From positions 62,001-126,000 of the forward strand of contig NZ_MVOG01000027.1 of assembly GCF_002286915.1 (NCBI RefSeq): 64,000 nt of DNA, in the 5' to 3' direction. Source of the stretch: Bifidobacterium italicum. GTDB lineage: Bacteria > Actinomycetota > Actinomycetes > Actinomycetales > Bifidobacteriaceae. The notes under the pieces were generated by a model that was not told the origin of the DNA, ran no database searches, and worked only from the letters and a program-made list of their open reading frames with translations. The position numbers and the translations under genes were made by a program. Of the stretch, positions 28,644 to 39,703 are shown piece after piece (the stretch's first letter is position 1; each line of letters opens with the position of its first letter).

Positions 28644-30128
28644 ATGTCCCATCCGGGCTTCTCACTTCTGCGACGATGCATGGCGATGGCGCTATGCTGC
28701 GGCATGACGATCCCATTGGCGGCCTGTTCGCATTCGTCGACGGATGGCGCGTCCACGACCGCGACGCCGTCCGCGACGAACGGCCAAGTGGCGATGTTCG
28801 TGCCGACCGACAGCTTCACGATCTCGCAGAACGTGCCGATCAACACCTGGAACCGCCTCGTCGAGGCCACATCGGACGCGCTCGTCGAGCATGGATTCGC
28901 CGACGATGCCATCATGACGCACGCCGACGCCGACCTCGACAGGCAGAGCCGCAGCATCGAGACCTATGTACGCGACCACGTCCAGCGGGACGACGGCCGT
29001 GGGGGCGACGGACGGACGCTTGTCGTCGCGCCGGCGGTACGCACGGCCGAATCGACGAAGTACTACGGCGACTATGCGACGCAGACGCTCGAATCGACGG
29101 ACGGCGGCGCGAAGACGGCCGAGGCGCTCAACCGCACCGTCGCGGCGCTCGACCGGGCGAAGTCGGCCGGCGTGCACGTCGTCGTCCTGTCGACGCGCAT
29201 CCCCGGCTTCACGCCGGACGCCTTCGTGTCGATCTGCGATGCCGAGCAGATCGGCCGCATGCAGGCGCAGCAACTCGTCAACAAGCTCGAGCTCGACAAG
29301 ACGAGCAGGGACAACCCCAAACGCATCGAGATCATGCTGCCCTTCGACGGCGAGGCTTCGCACCCCGACGACGAGCAGCGTTTCGCCCGCGACGCGTTCA
29401 AGGGGGTGTGGAGCGTGCTCGGCACCTACTTCCGCGCCGGCGTCGTCGTCAGCCCGTCACTGAAGCTGTCCGCCTCGTCGACCGAGGACGACTGGCGCGC
29501 CGTGGCCTTCCAGGCGCGCAAGAGCGATGACGTCGTCGACGAGATCAAAGCGCGCCTGCACACGAACACGAAAGGCGCCTTCACACCGATCGATGGCGTC
29601 ATCTCGATGAACGACTTCGTCGCCGACGGCGTCATCAAGGGGCTGAAGGCCATGGGCTACGTCGGCACCGCCGCCGACGTCAACCCGTCGATCACGATCG
29701 GCGACGTCCTCGGCAACATCGCCGGACGGCGCGACGTGCAGCGCGGGAAGGCGCCCGAGCCGACCCAGGCCCCGCAGATCGACGACGGCGACGGGAGGGA
29801 CGCTTCCGGCGACGGCGAGGCCGTGCCGGTGACGTCCAACCGCTGGCCGATCGTCACCGGCTATGGTTCGTACGTGAGCAACATCCCGAACATCGTCGAC
29901 GGCAAGCAGTGGATGACCGGCCTCGCCGACCGCAACGGCAATGCCTCCGGCCTCGCCGGCATCTGCCGGGCCCTCAACCGCAACGGCGCCAAGGCCGCGC
30001 TGGAGCACTTCAACACGGTCGACGGTGTGCCGACGATGGCGCTCCCGCTCATCGCCGTCAGCGCCGGCAACCTCAAGGCGACGCTCATCGACCCGGGTTA
30101 CATCTCGCTCGCCGACGCCGACCTGTAA
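28644..30128 (+). CDS. Sugar-binding-type (periplasmic binding protein) lipoprotein
   Basis: 494 residues. Signal peptide with lipobox IPLAAC near residue 28, then a Ser/Thr-rich linker. The body resembles type I periplasmic sugar-binding proteins of the ribose/galactose class: PINTWNRLVEATSDALVEHG, VVVLSTRIPGFTPDAF, GRMQAQQLVNKL, GVISMNDFVADGVIKGLKAM and VTGYGSYVSNIPNIVDGKQW. No ABC permease or ATPase lies nearby, so it is an orphan or serves a distant system. A Gly/Asp-rich insert of about 35 residues sits near residue 370. It converges on the M23 gene with only 4 bases between stops. Confidence 0.75.
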   Translation: MSHPGFSLLRRCMAMALCCGMTIPLAACSHSSTDGASTTATPSATNGQVAMFVPTDSFTISQNVPINTWNRLVEATSDALVEHGFADDAIMTHADADLDRQSRSIETYVRDHVQRDDGRGGDGRTLVVAPAVRTAESTKYYGDYATQTLESTDGGAKTAEALNRTVAALDRAKSAGVHVVVLSTRIPGFTPDAFVSICDAEQIGRMQAQQLVNKLELDKTSRDNPKRIEIMLPFDGEASHPDDEQRFARDAFKGVWSVLGTYFRAGVVVSPSLKLSASSTEDDWRAVAFQARKSDDVVDEIKARLHTNTKGAFTPIDGVISMNDFVADGVIKGLKAMGYVGTAADVNPSITIGDVLGNIAGRRDVQRGKAPEPTQAPQIDDGDGRDASGDGEAVPVTSNRWPIVTGYGSYVSNIPNIVDGKQWMTGLADRNGNASGLAGICRALNRNGAKAALEHFNTVDGVPTMALPLIAVSAGNLKATLIDPGYISLADADL

Positions 30129-30132
30129 GGCA

Positions 30133-30717
30133 TCAGTCGACGAGCACAACGCGCTGCGGCCGCAGCCAGCGTTCCGGGTCGACGTACCGCCTGCCCGCCA
30201 TGCGGATGCCCCAGTGCACGCATGCGCCGTCGCAATGGTCGCTTGAACCGGACATCGTGCCGAATGGACGACCGCGTCTCACTTTCGTCCCGACGGCCAA
30301 TGTCGTGACCGCCGGCTCGAAAGTGAGCGTCCACGCGCCGTGGACGATGCTCACGACCGACTTGCCGCCCACCTTCCCGGCGAAACTGACGGTGCCGTCG
30401 GCGGGGGCGACAAGCGTCGCGCCTTCGTCGGCCGCGATGTCGACGCCCCGGTGACCGGCGAGCCACACCTGCGCAGGTGCGTCGAAGGGCGAGACGATCA
30501 CCCCTCCCTTGACCGGCAGCACCATCGTCGGCTCGCATCCGCCGTCGGCGTATGCGCAATCGGCCGTGCGCACGCCGATCGCGCTGATCGTGGCCGTGGC
30601 GACGATCAGCGTCGACGTCGCCACGAGCGCAGTGAGCCGCCGGCGCCCTCGTATCGCCTCGAACCTCTTTCTGCGACGGGCGCGGCGCGCACGCGCCTGC
30701 TCATCATGACGTTCCAT
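30133..30717 (-). CDS. M23-family (LytM-type) peptidase, membrane-anchored
   Basis: 194 residues. An Arg-rich N-terminus precedes one hydrophobic segment (LTALVATSTLIVATATISAI). The LytM fold then shows GHRGVDIAADEGATLVAPAD with the zinc ligands H-x3-D, and CDGACVHWGIRM with the last His. PFDAPAQVWLAG and VSFAGKVGGKSVVSIVHGAW are typical core strands. It probably trims or remodels peptidoglycan outside the cell. ATG 30717 follows AAGGAGGAA. Two cysteine pairs could form disulfides. Confidence 0.85.
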   Translation of the reverse strand: MERHDEQARARRARRRKRFEAIRGRRRLTALVATSTLIVATATISAIGVRTADCAYADGGCEPTMVLPVKGGVIVSPFDAPAQVWLAGHRGVDIAADEGATLVAPADGTVSFAGKVGGKSVVSIVHGAWTLTFEPAVTTLAVGTKVRRGRPFGTMSGSSDHCDGACVHWGIRMAGRRYVDPERWLRPQRVVLVD

Positions 30718-30937
30718 ATGATTCCTCCTTCGGCCGCTGGAACATGTCGTCGTTCCACTATCCGGCGCAGGCGGCGCGCATGTCCACCGCGACGGGGATA
30801 TGTGTACGGACGGTCCCGAACGCGGCGTGTCGCGATCAAAGCAGGCCAATTGATGTGGATGGCCGTCGCATATGCAACAAAATTGCCGCCACGGCAGGCA
30901 CAAAGAGAAGGGTGATGGAAGGAGCCATGGGCATCCG

Positions 30938-31324
30938 TCAATCGAGCGAGTCGAGCACGTCGTCGATGAGCGTGCGCTCCGGCATACGCCCCTCGTCGAG
31001 GTCGCGCAGCCGCGGGAAGCGGCGCAGCGCGTTCGTCGGGCTCGCCCCCGCCGCGCGCGACACGTTCGATTTGCTCACGCCGTGTCCCACCGCACGTTCG
31101 GCGAGCCGATCGACGAGCGAGTCGCACACTTGCCGCAGGCGCTCCGCCACCCACAGCTGCGCGAGCTCGGGCGACATTCCCCAGTCCTCGACGAGCTCCG
31201 CCGACGACTCCTGCACCGCCGCCCACAACACCATGAACGGCTTGCGGTAATAGGCAATCTGCTCGTCGAGCGGCTCCCCGTCGAGCTGTTCGAGCGCATG
31301 GCGATCATCGGTGTTCACGCTCAT
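30938..31324 (-). CDS. Conserved hypothetical protein, possible DNA-binding
   Basis: 128 residues, soluble, helical. The middle contains YYRKPFMVLWAAVQESSAEL. The region RAVGHGVSKSNVSRAAGASP looks like a helix-turn-helix (SKSNVSRAAGASPTNALRRF), suggesting DNA binding, but no family is recognised. ATG 31324 follows GGGAGGG. It lies downstream of tRNA-Pro on the same strand, beyond a small terminator. A 220-base gap separates it from the M23 gene. Confidence 0.65.
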   Translation of the reverse strand: MSVNTDDRHALEQLDGEPLDEQIAYYRKPFMVLWAAVQESSAELVEDWGMSPELAQLWVAERLRQVCDSLVDRLAERAVGHGVSKSNVSRAAGASPTNALRRFPRLRDLDEGRMPERTLIDDVLDSLD

Positions 31325-31357
31325 ACGCCCTCCCACCCGGTGCGGAACCATTGCAAT

Positions 31358-31382
31358 GAGGCCATCCTCACGGGATGGCCTC
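31358..31382 (-). terminator. Terminator after tRNA-Pro
   Basis: A 10-bp stem (GAGGCCATCC) with a 5-base loop lies 8 bases past the tRNA 3' end. Confidence 0.6.
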
Positions 31383-31390
31383 GAACAAGC

Positions 31391-31467
31391 TGGTCGGGCT
31401 GACAGGATTTGAACCTGCGACATTCTGCTCCCAAAGCAGACGCGCTACCAAACTGCGCCACAGCCCG
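31391..31467 (-). tRNA. tRNA-Pro (anticodon UGG)
   Basis: The minus strand folds as a complete tRNA. The acceptor stem is CGGGCTG/CAGCCCG, the anticodon arm TCTGC-TTTGGGA-GCAGA gives anticodon UGG (Pro), and the T arm is GCAGG-TTCAAAT-CCTGT. CCA is encoded. No intron or unusual loop is seen. Confidence 0.95.
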
Positions 31468-31565
31468 TCATGCGAAGGCATCCGCCTTCAGGCACAAGAT
31501 GAAATAATACCATGACTTGCGCCCACCTCGTTACAATGTGGAGTGTCGTACCGGAAAGGGAAACC

Positions 31566-32804
31566 ATGAAACGTCATCAGAGGGCCGAATCAGCCGGCTT
31601 AATCTCGTTCTTCTGCTGCGCGGTGGTCGGCGGCGCCGCCATCATGGCCTATCTGCGCTGGGCGCCCGCCATCTGGCAGCTGTCGCAGCGCCGATTCATG
31701 GCCGCCGGCGCGCTCGTCGGCGCCTGCGGCGTCGTCTCGTTCGTCATCGGCTACACGCACCGCATCAGGATGCTCAACGACCACGTCATGTGGGTGGTCC
31801 ATCTGCGCCGCGCCTTCGAGATCGTCGCTTTGTCCTTCGTCTACGCGGTCACGCTGTTCCTGACCAGCTACACCTTGTTCTGGGTGCTCAACTCGATGAT
31901 GGGCAAGGTCGTCTTCGAGATGTACCTGCCGGCGCTCACCGCGACATTCGCAGGAGTGTGCGGCTACCTCACCTTCGTGCAGGCCGAACTGATGAACGCG
32001 AAGACGCTCGCGTCGCTGCTGCCCTTCTTCGTCATCGCCGGCGTCGGCACCGCCTGTTCGACGACGAACGACCCCCACTGGTTCCGCAACAACTTCTCCG
32101 AGCTCGGCGACCGCACGACCTTCGCAGCGAGCATGTTCAACATCACGCTCGTCTTCGGCGGCCTGTCGATCATCATCATCACCTACTTCGCGATCTCCGA
32201 GCTCATCGCCACCTATCAGGTCATCCGCCCCAACGGCTCCATCGGCATCCGCACCCCGCAGGTCTCCTACCACATCCCCCGCTTCAAGGTGCGCATCACA
32301 CTGCTGTCGATCCTGTTGACGCTCTCCGGCATCGCGTTCATCGGCATCGGCACCTTCCGCTACACGCCCCACCCGATCCTGCACAACGTGTTCGCCCGCG
32401 GCATGCCATGCGTCATGTTCGCGCTGCTCATCGCGCTCCCCTGGCTTGCACCGCAGCTCAGCCGCGCGTTCTTCGTCATCTCCGACATCGCGATCCTTGT
32501 GTGCGTCATCGCCGGCGTCGCATGGCTGCAGGGCGAGAACACGCTCACGAACGTCGAGGCGCTCGCGGCGATGCTCTTTCTCGGTTGGTTCATCGGCTTC
32601 TCCCGGCAGATCGCCGCGATCGAGGCGGACCGCATCCAACAGCAGCTCATCGCGCATGAGGTCGTCAATACCGACAAGCTCGACAGTCTGTTCAGCGACG
32701 AGGAGAGCTCCGGATTCAGCACCGTCCTGACCGACACCAATTCGCCGGTGTTCGCCGCACAGCTCAACGAGAACGGGCAACACCGCCAGATCACCCGGGA
32801 CTAG
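31566..32804 (+). CDS. Polytopic membrane protein of unknown function
   Basis: 412 residues with about ten hydrophobic segments, such as FCCAVVGGAAIMAYL, VSFVIGYT, VYAVTLFLTSYTLFWVL, FNITLVFGGLSIIIITYFAI and VRITLLSILLTLSGIAFIGI. A central soluble loop contains CSTTNDPHWFRNNFSELGD. The last 45 residues are polar and cytoplasmic or external. No transporter or enzyme signature is visible. GGAAAGGG precedes ATG 31566. It converges on glgX across the large palindrome at 32812. Confidence 0.7.
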   Translation: MKRHQRAESAGLISFFCCAVVGGAAIMAYLRWAPAIWQLSQRRFMAAGALVGACGVVSFVIGYTHRIRMLNDHVMWVVHLRRAFEIVALSFVYAVTLFLTSYTLFWVLNSMMGKVVFEMYLPALTATFAGVCGYLTFVQAELMNAKTLASLLPFFVIAGVGTACSTTNDPHWFRNNFSELGDRTTFAASMFNITLVFGGLSIIIITYFAISELIATYQVIRPNGSIGIRTPQVSYHIPRFKVRITLLSILLTLSGIAFIGIGTFRYTPHPILHNVFARGMPCVMFALLIALPWLAPQLSRAFFVISDIAILVCVIAGVAWLQGENTLTNVEALAAMLFLGWFIGFSRQIAAIEADRIQQQLIAHEVVNTDKLDSLFSDEESSGFSTVLTDTNSPVFAAQLNENGQHRQITRD

Positions 32805-32811
32805 CGGAGCT

Positions 32812-32869
32812 CTGCGCATGGGAGGACCCCGGATTCCCGTACGGGAATCCGGGGTCCTCCCATGCGCAG
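32812..32869. terminator. Perfect 58-base palindrome, bidirectional terminator
   Basis: CTGCGCATGGGAGGACCCCG continues to a centre at 32840/32841 and is mirrored exactly: 29 bases per arm and no loop. It lies between converging genes (membrane protein, plus; glgX, minus) and would form a hairpin in either transcript. Confidence 0.85.
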
Positions 32870-32893
32870 ACGCCGAAACGCGCGGCGGCCGGC

Positions 32894-35038
<2,145 letters not shown>

Positions 35039-35081
35039 GCTTTCAGTATGGCACATCCGCGTCGCGTCCTCCCGGTTTCGT

Positions 35082-35774
35082 TCATCGGATAGCGTCAAGA
35101 CCGCGGGCGCCGGCGTCGCCCATCCGTTCGCTCAGGCGTCGGATCCGCTCATGCTGGATCGCGATGATCGAGTTCGACGCCGTGATCGGCAGCGTCAGCA
35201 ACGTCGGCCAGTCGACCCAGGCCGATTCGACGTGCTCGTCGGCGTCGAATCGGCGTTCCCCCTGACTCCAGCCCTGCAGATGCAGCACGGCGATGTGCGC
35301 GAGCTCGTCCGTCATGCCCTCCGACGAATAATAGGATCCGGCTTCGTCGATGACGACGTCGTCGGGGATGACACCCGTCTCCTCGCGTAGTTCGCGCAGC
35401 ATCGCCTGATGCGGGTCCTCCCCCGGGTCGATGAGCCCCGCCGGCAGTCCGATCGTCGTGATGTTCGCGCCGGCGCGGTATTCACGTTCGACGAGATACC
35501 GGTCGGATCGCACGTCGTGCACGAGCATGACGACGCAGGGCGCATGCACGACGACCTGACGGTGGATGAGCGTCTCGCCGCCGCCGTCGCGGGTCAATGC
35601 CACCGTGCGGTCCTCGACGGTGAAGATTGCGCCGCGGTACTTCGTCTCGCTGTCCACGACGCGTGCCGGCACGTCCATGTCAATGCCGTCGGACGTGGCG
35701 TCGAACAATGAGTCGAGTCGCGTGAGACGTCCGTCATCCTGATATGCGCCATGGCGTCCGGGTTCAGCGGCCAT
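35082..35774 (-). CDS. Nudix hydrolase, ADP-ribose pyrophosphatase-like
   Basis: 230 residues. The complete Nudix box begins GLIDPGEDPHQAMLRELREE and ends TGV, matching G-x5-E-x7-R-E-U-x-E-E-x-G-U. The preceding NITTIGLPAG, with proline, and the following YYSSEGMTDELAHI are typical of ADP-ribose pyrophosphatases. ATG 35774 overlaps the Nif3-like stop by 11 bases, showing translational coupling. The 30 residues before MDVPARVVD are an unusual extension. Confidence 0.88.
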   Translation of the reverse strand: MAAEPGRHGAYQDDGRLTRLDSLFDATSDGIDMDVPARVVDSETKYRGAIFTVEDRTVALTRDGGGETLIHRQVVVHAPCVVMLVHDVRSDRYLVEREYRAGANITTIGLPAGLIDPGEDPHQAMLRELREETGVIPDDVVIDEAGSYYSSEGMTDELAHIAVLHLQGWSQGERRFDADEHVESAWVDWPTLLTLPITASNSIIAIQHERIRRLSERMGDAGARGLDAIR

Positions 35775-36684
35775 CGACGTCCCCTTTCGTGAAGTTCGCG
35801 CCCAGCGACAGATCCCACGGGTCGGTGTTCATGCGGTTCCAGCGCACCTGCGGACGCGAGCCGGTGGCGAGTTCGACGGCGTTCGGAACATCCTCGAGCG
35901 CATAGGAGAACCACAGCGATTCGATGGCGCTGTGCGGCGTGTTGATGAGGGCGGGGCGCATATGGCCATCGCCGTGTCCGAGCGACACGCCGGACTTGCG
36001 CATCGCCGCCTCGTACAGGCTTTCCTGCAGTTCGTCGGTCGCCGGATGGTGGCGCAGGTCGCTCGTGACGTAGACGTCGACGCCGAGCGCGTTCACCTCG
36101 TTGAACATCGAATCCCCCGAGCCGGGCAGCACGCCCACCGTGCGCACCGGCGCGTCGAGGTCCCCGGCGATCTGGATGCCGTGGCGCGTGGCGGGCAGCG
36201 CCTGCGCCACGCGTTCGGCGAAGTCGCGCAGCGTCATCGGTTCAGGCAACCGCCCGACCCTCCCGAGACCGACGGCGTGCGGCGTGCTCGCATCGTCGAT
36301 CGGCACCATCGGCGTCTGATCCACAAGACCGAAGGCGTCGGCCGCGGCCATGCCGACGCCGCGCCAGGCCGCGTCGGCGTTCGTATGGCCGACCCAGAGC
36401 GCGCAATGCCCGCGGTAGAGCCGTGAGACGATCTCGCCGCGGAACGTGTTCCCGGAGACCTCGTGCACGGCCCGGAAAAACAGCGGATGATGGCATACGA
36501 GCAGCTGCGCGCCGTTGTCGACGGCGTCACGGACAACGTCCATCGTCGGATCGGCGGCGAACACGATCGAATCGGCAGGGTCTTTGAGGTCCCCGACGAT
36601 GAGGCCGGGATGGTCCCACGATTCCGCATATCGTAGCGGATACAGCGTCTCGAGTATATCGACGGTCTGCTTGAGGTTTGCCAT
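35764..36684 (-). CDS. Nif3-like dinuclear metal-centre protein
   Basis: 306 residues of the Nif3/YbgI family. Metal ligands are in VCHHPLFFR (paired His), GHTNADAA (His and Asp) and near the C-terminus in VSLGHGDGHM. ESWDHPGLIVGD and VGVLPGSGDSMFNEVNALG are also family-typical. Relatives are annotated as GTP cyclohydrolase I type 2, but a firm function is lacking. AAAGGAAG precedes the ATG. It is coupled to the Nudix gene downstream, so both may act on damaged or signalling nucleotides (inference). Confidence 0.85.
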   Translation of the reverse strand: MANLKQTVDILETLYPLRYAESWDHPGLIVGDLKDPADSIVFAADPTMDVVRDAVDNGAQLLVCHHPLFFRAVHEVSGNTFRGEIVSRLYRGHCALWVGHTNADAAWRGVGMAAADAFGLVDQTPMVPIDDASTPHAVGLGRVGRLPEPMTLRDFAERVAQALPATRHGIQIAGDLDAPVRTVGVLPGSGDSMFNEVNALGVDVYVTSDLRHHPATDELQESLYEAAMRKSGVSLGHGDGHMRPALINTPHSAIESLWFSYALEDVPNAVELATGSRPQVRWNRMNTDPWDLSLGANFTKGDVDGR

Positions 36685-36729
36685 GAAGCTTCCTTTCCGT
36701 AAGTTACTTATTACTTTGAAGCGAAAACG

Positions 36730-36747
36730 CCCCTCCGCACGAAGGGG
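36730..36747 (-). terminator. Intrinsic terminator after polA
   Basis: A short CCCCT/AGGGG stem is followed on the minus strand by CGTTTTCGCTT. It is one of few terminators here with a U-rich tail. Confidence 0.65.
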
Positions 36748-36756
36748 ACGGGCGGG

Positions 36757-39582
36757 TCAGTGGGCGGCTCGCTGCCAATCGACGCCGACGCCGGTGGAGA
36801 CGTCGAGCGGGACGGCGAGGTCGACGGCGTGCTCCATCGCGTCCTTGACGAGCGCCGTCGCCTCCTCCACCTCACCGGCGGCGAGTTCGACGACGAGTTC
36901 GTCGTGGATCTGCAGCACGACGCGGCTCACGAGCTTCGCGTCGCGCAGCGCGCGGTCGGCGCGGATCATCGCTATCTTCATGATGTCGGCGGCCGAGCCT
37001 TGGATCGGGGCGTTGAGCGCACCGCGTTCGGCGGCGTCCCGACGCTGCCGGTTCGGCGAATTGAGATCCGGGAAATAGCGCCGGCGTCCGAATATCGTCT
37101 CGGTGTAACCGGTGCGCCGCGCGTTCGCGACGAGCGACTCGAGATAGTCGTGCACCTTGCCGAAGGTCTCGAAATACCGGTCGCGCAGCGTCGTCGCCTC
37201 GCCGTTCGAGATGCCGAGCTGCTTGGACAGGCCGTAGGTGCTCAGCCCGTAGGCCAGACCGTAGCTCATCGCCTTGACGCGGCCGCGTTCGTCCGGTGTG
37301 ACCTCGTCGACCGGCACTCCGAAGACGAGGCTGGCGACATAGCGGTGGAAGTCGGCGCCCGACCTGAAGGCCTCGATAAGCGCCTCGTCGCCGGAGAGAT
37401 CGGCCATGATGCGCAGCTCTACCTGCGAGTAATCGGCGCTGAGCAGATCGACGAAGCCGTCGCCCGGCACGAATCCGGAACGGATCTCGCGACCGGCGGC
37501 GTTGCGGTTGGGGATGTTCTGCAGATTGGGGTCGACCGAGCTCAGACGTCCCGTCGCCGTGACCGTCTGCGTGAAGGTCGTATGGATGCGGCCGTCCTTC
37601 GGGTCGATTGCGTCGATGAGCGTCTCGACGATCTGCTTGAGCTTGTTCGTCTCGCGGTGCCGCAGCAGTGCGCCGAGGAACTCGTTCGCCTTCGACCCCT
37701 CCTCGCTTGTCGCGTACAGCATCTGCAGCGCGGCGGCGTTCGTCGTGTACGACCCCTTCCTCGTCTTCTTCGTGGGCGTCAGTCCCATCTCCTCGAACAG
37801 GACGACGCCGAGCTGCTTGGGGCTCTGCAGGTTGAGGCTGCGGCCGGCGGCGCGCTCGGCGATGGCTTCCATCCGCGCCGACTCGTCGGCGAATTGCGCG
37901 TGCAGCTCGTCAAGGCGTGCGCGGTCGACGCTCGCGCCGATGCGCTCCATATGGAACAGCACGCGCGAGGTCGGCAGTTCGATGTCGCGCAGCAGCGGGT
38001 ACTGCTCACGTCGCTCGATTTCAGGGGCCAGACGGCGCGCAAGCGCGGCGACGACGGCGGCGTGGTCGATGCAACGTTGGGCCGGATCCTCGTCCTGGTC
38101 GTCGTCTTCGAAACCGAGGGTGCCTTGGCTCGGTCCTTCGGCGTGTCCGTCGATGTGGATGTCGAGGAAGTGGGCGGCGCACTCCTCGAGGCTGCCGCCT
38201 TGGAAGTCGGGGTCGATGAGATATCCGGCGAGGTTCGTGTCGAACAGGACCGATGGGCAGCGCAGGCCGGCGGCGGTGAGCATATGCAGAGATTCCTTGA
38301 AGCCGTGCACGCTCATGCTGCCTGCGCGGGTGTCAAGCAGCGCACGCAGCGTGTCGTGGTAACGCGGATCTGCGGGGTCGAAGACGACGGCATGCGCGCC
38401 GGCCATGATGGCGGCCATGCGCGCGGCGGCATGGCCCGGCTTGGCATCGCCGTCGACGTACAGCGTCCATGAACGGCGCACGGCGTCGGCGCATTGCATG
38501 CCCTGCCGGTCGTATTCGGCGATGACGTCGAGGCTGCGGTCAGGCCCGTCGCCGGTCGCGTCGGCCGGCGGGCAGTACTGTTCGATCCACATGCTCAGGG
38601 ACGCGGCATCGGTGAGCGTGTCGACGAGCGGTTCGACGATCGCGGGTATCGACGACTCTTCCTGACGCCCCGAGGCGTCCGTCGCCGTGTTGAAGGACGC
38701 GAGCAGTTTCGTGCGGGTGCGTTCGCCGAACTGCAGTTCGCCGAAGAGCCGTTCGGTGAGGTCGGCGTCGGCGTGCCCGTAGCCGAGATCGTCGATCGTC
38801 ACGCCGAGGTCGAGGTCGCGCACGAGCGTGTTGACTCGGCGGTTGAGACGGACCTGATCGAGGTTCTCGCGCAGCGCCTCGCCTTTCTTCCCGCCGATTT
38901 CGTCGGCGTGTTCGATGATGGCGTCGAGGCTGCCGTACTGGTTGATCCATTTCGCGGCGAAGCCGTCGCCGACGCCGGGCACGCCCGGGATGTTGTCCGA
39001 GGTCTCGCCGCGCAGCGCGGCGAGGTCGGGGTATTGCCGCGGCGTCACATGGTATTTGGCTTCGACGGCGGCGGGGTCCATGTGTTTGAGGTCCTTGAAA
39101 TGGTAGCCCGGGTAGAGCACGGTCACGTCGTCGTCGATGAGCTGGAAGGCGTCGCGGTCGCCGGACAGGACAAGGACGCGGCAGCCGTCGCGCTCGCCCA
39201 TCGTCGCGAGCGTGGCGATGACGTCATCGCCTTCGTAGCCTGTCTTTTCGATCCATCGCACGCCGAGCGCGGTCAGCGCCTGCTGGATGAGCGGCAGCTG
39301 GCTGAGCAGCTCCTCGGGGGCCGCTTCGCGTGTGCCTTTGTATTGGGCGAGCAGTTCGTTGCGGAAGGTGCCGCCTTTGACGTCGAATGCGATGCCGACG
39401 CGGTCGGGTTTTTCGGTTTCGATGACTTGGGAGAGCATCGTCAGGAAGCCGTATACGGCGTTCGTGGCCTGGCCGTCCTCCGTGCTGAAGTTGTCGACGG
39501 GCAGCGCGTAGAACGCACGGAAGGCGAGCGAATGGCCGTCGACGACGAGCAGCGTTGGGCGCGTGGTTGTTGAGGGGTCCAT
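36757..39582 (-). CDS. polA: DNA polymerase I
   Basis: 941 residues. Residues about 1-310 are the 5'-3' exonuclease (TLLVVDGHSLAFRAFYALP, GVPGVGDGFAAKW). The middle is a 3'-5' exonuclease-like region that does not show the normal Asp/Glu motifs and is probably inactive, as in other actinobacteria. The polymerase domain has motif A LLSADYSQVELRIMADLSGD, motif B RGRVKAMSYGLAYGLSTYGL and motif C LQIHDELVVE. It lies next to pdtaR-like and upstream of core genes as in mycobacteria. Confidence 0.96.
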   Translation of the reverse strand: MDPSTTTRPTLLVVDGHSLAFRAFYALPVDNFSTEDGQATNAVYGFLTMLSQVIETEKPDRVGIAFDVKGGTFRNELLAQYKGTREAAPEELLSQLPLIQQALTALGVRWIEKTGYEGDDVIATLATMGERDGCRVLVLSGDRDAFQLIDDDVTVLYPGYHFKDLKHMDPAAVEAKYHVTPRQYPDLAALRGETSDNIPGVPGVGDGFAAKWINQYGSLDAIIEHADEIGGKKGEALRENLDQVRLNRRVNTLVRDLDLGVTIDDLGYGHADADLTERLFGELQFGERTRTKLLASFNTATDASGRQEESSIPAIVEPLVDTLTDAASLSMWIEQYCPPADATGDGPDRSLDVIAEYDRQGMQCADAVRRSWTLYVDGDAKPGHAAARMAAIMAGAHAVVFDPADPRYHDTLRALLDTRAGSMSVHGFKESLHMLTAAGLRCPSVLFDTNLAGYLIDPDFQGGSLEECAAHFLDIHIDGHAEGPSQGTLGFEDDDQDEDPAQRCIDHAAVVAALARRLAPEIERREQYPLLRDIELPTSRVLFHMERIGASVDRARLDELHAQFADESARMEAIAERAAGRSLNLQSPKQLGVVLFEEMGLTPTKKTRKGSYTTNAAALQMLYATSEEGSKANEFLGALLRHRETNKLKQIVETLIDAIDPKDGRIHTTFTQTVTATGRLSSVDPNLQNIPNRNAAGREIRSGFVPGDGFVDLLSADYSQVELRIMADLSGDEALIEAFRSGADFHRYVASLVFGVPVDEVTPDERGRVKAMSYGLAYGLSTYGLSKQLGISNGEATTLRDRYFETFGKVHDYLESLVANARRTGYTETIFGRRRYFPDLNSPNRQRRDAAERGALNAPIQGSAADIMKIAMIRADRALRDAKLVSRVVLQIHDELVVELAAGEVEEATALVKDAMEHAVDLAVPLDVSTGVGVDWQRAAH

Positions 39583-39643
39583 GGGTGTCCGATCATGCTT
39601 GGGGTTGGGTGTGATGGGTGGCGCGAAGCGTCACGAAACGACG

Positions 39644-39684
39644 TCGCGGGTGCACGATCCCGATGCGGGATCGCGCACCCGCGA
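39644..39684 (-). terminator. Terminator after the ANTAR regulator gene
   Basis: A stem of about 17 bp (TCGCGGGTGC..CGATCCC, one A-C mismatch) lies 20 bases past the stop. Confidence 0.65.
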
Positions 39685-39703
39685 TCAGTCTGCGGACGTG
39701 CGA

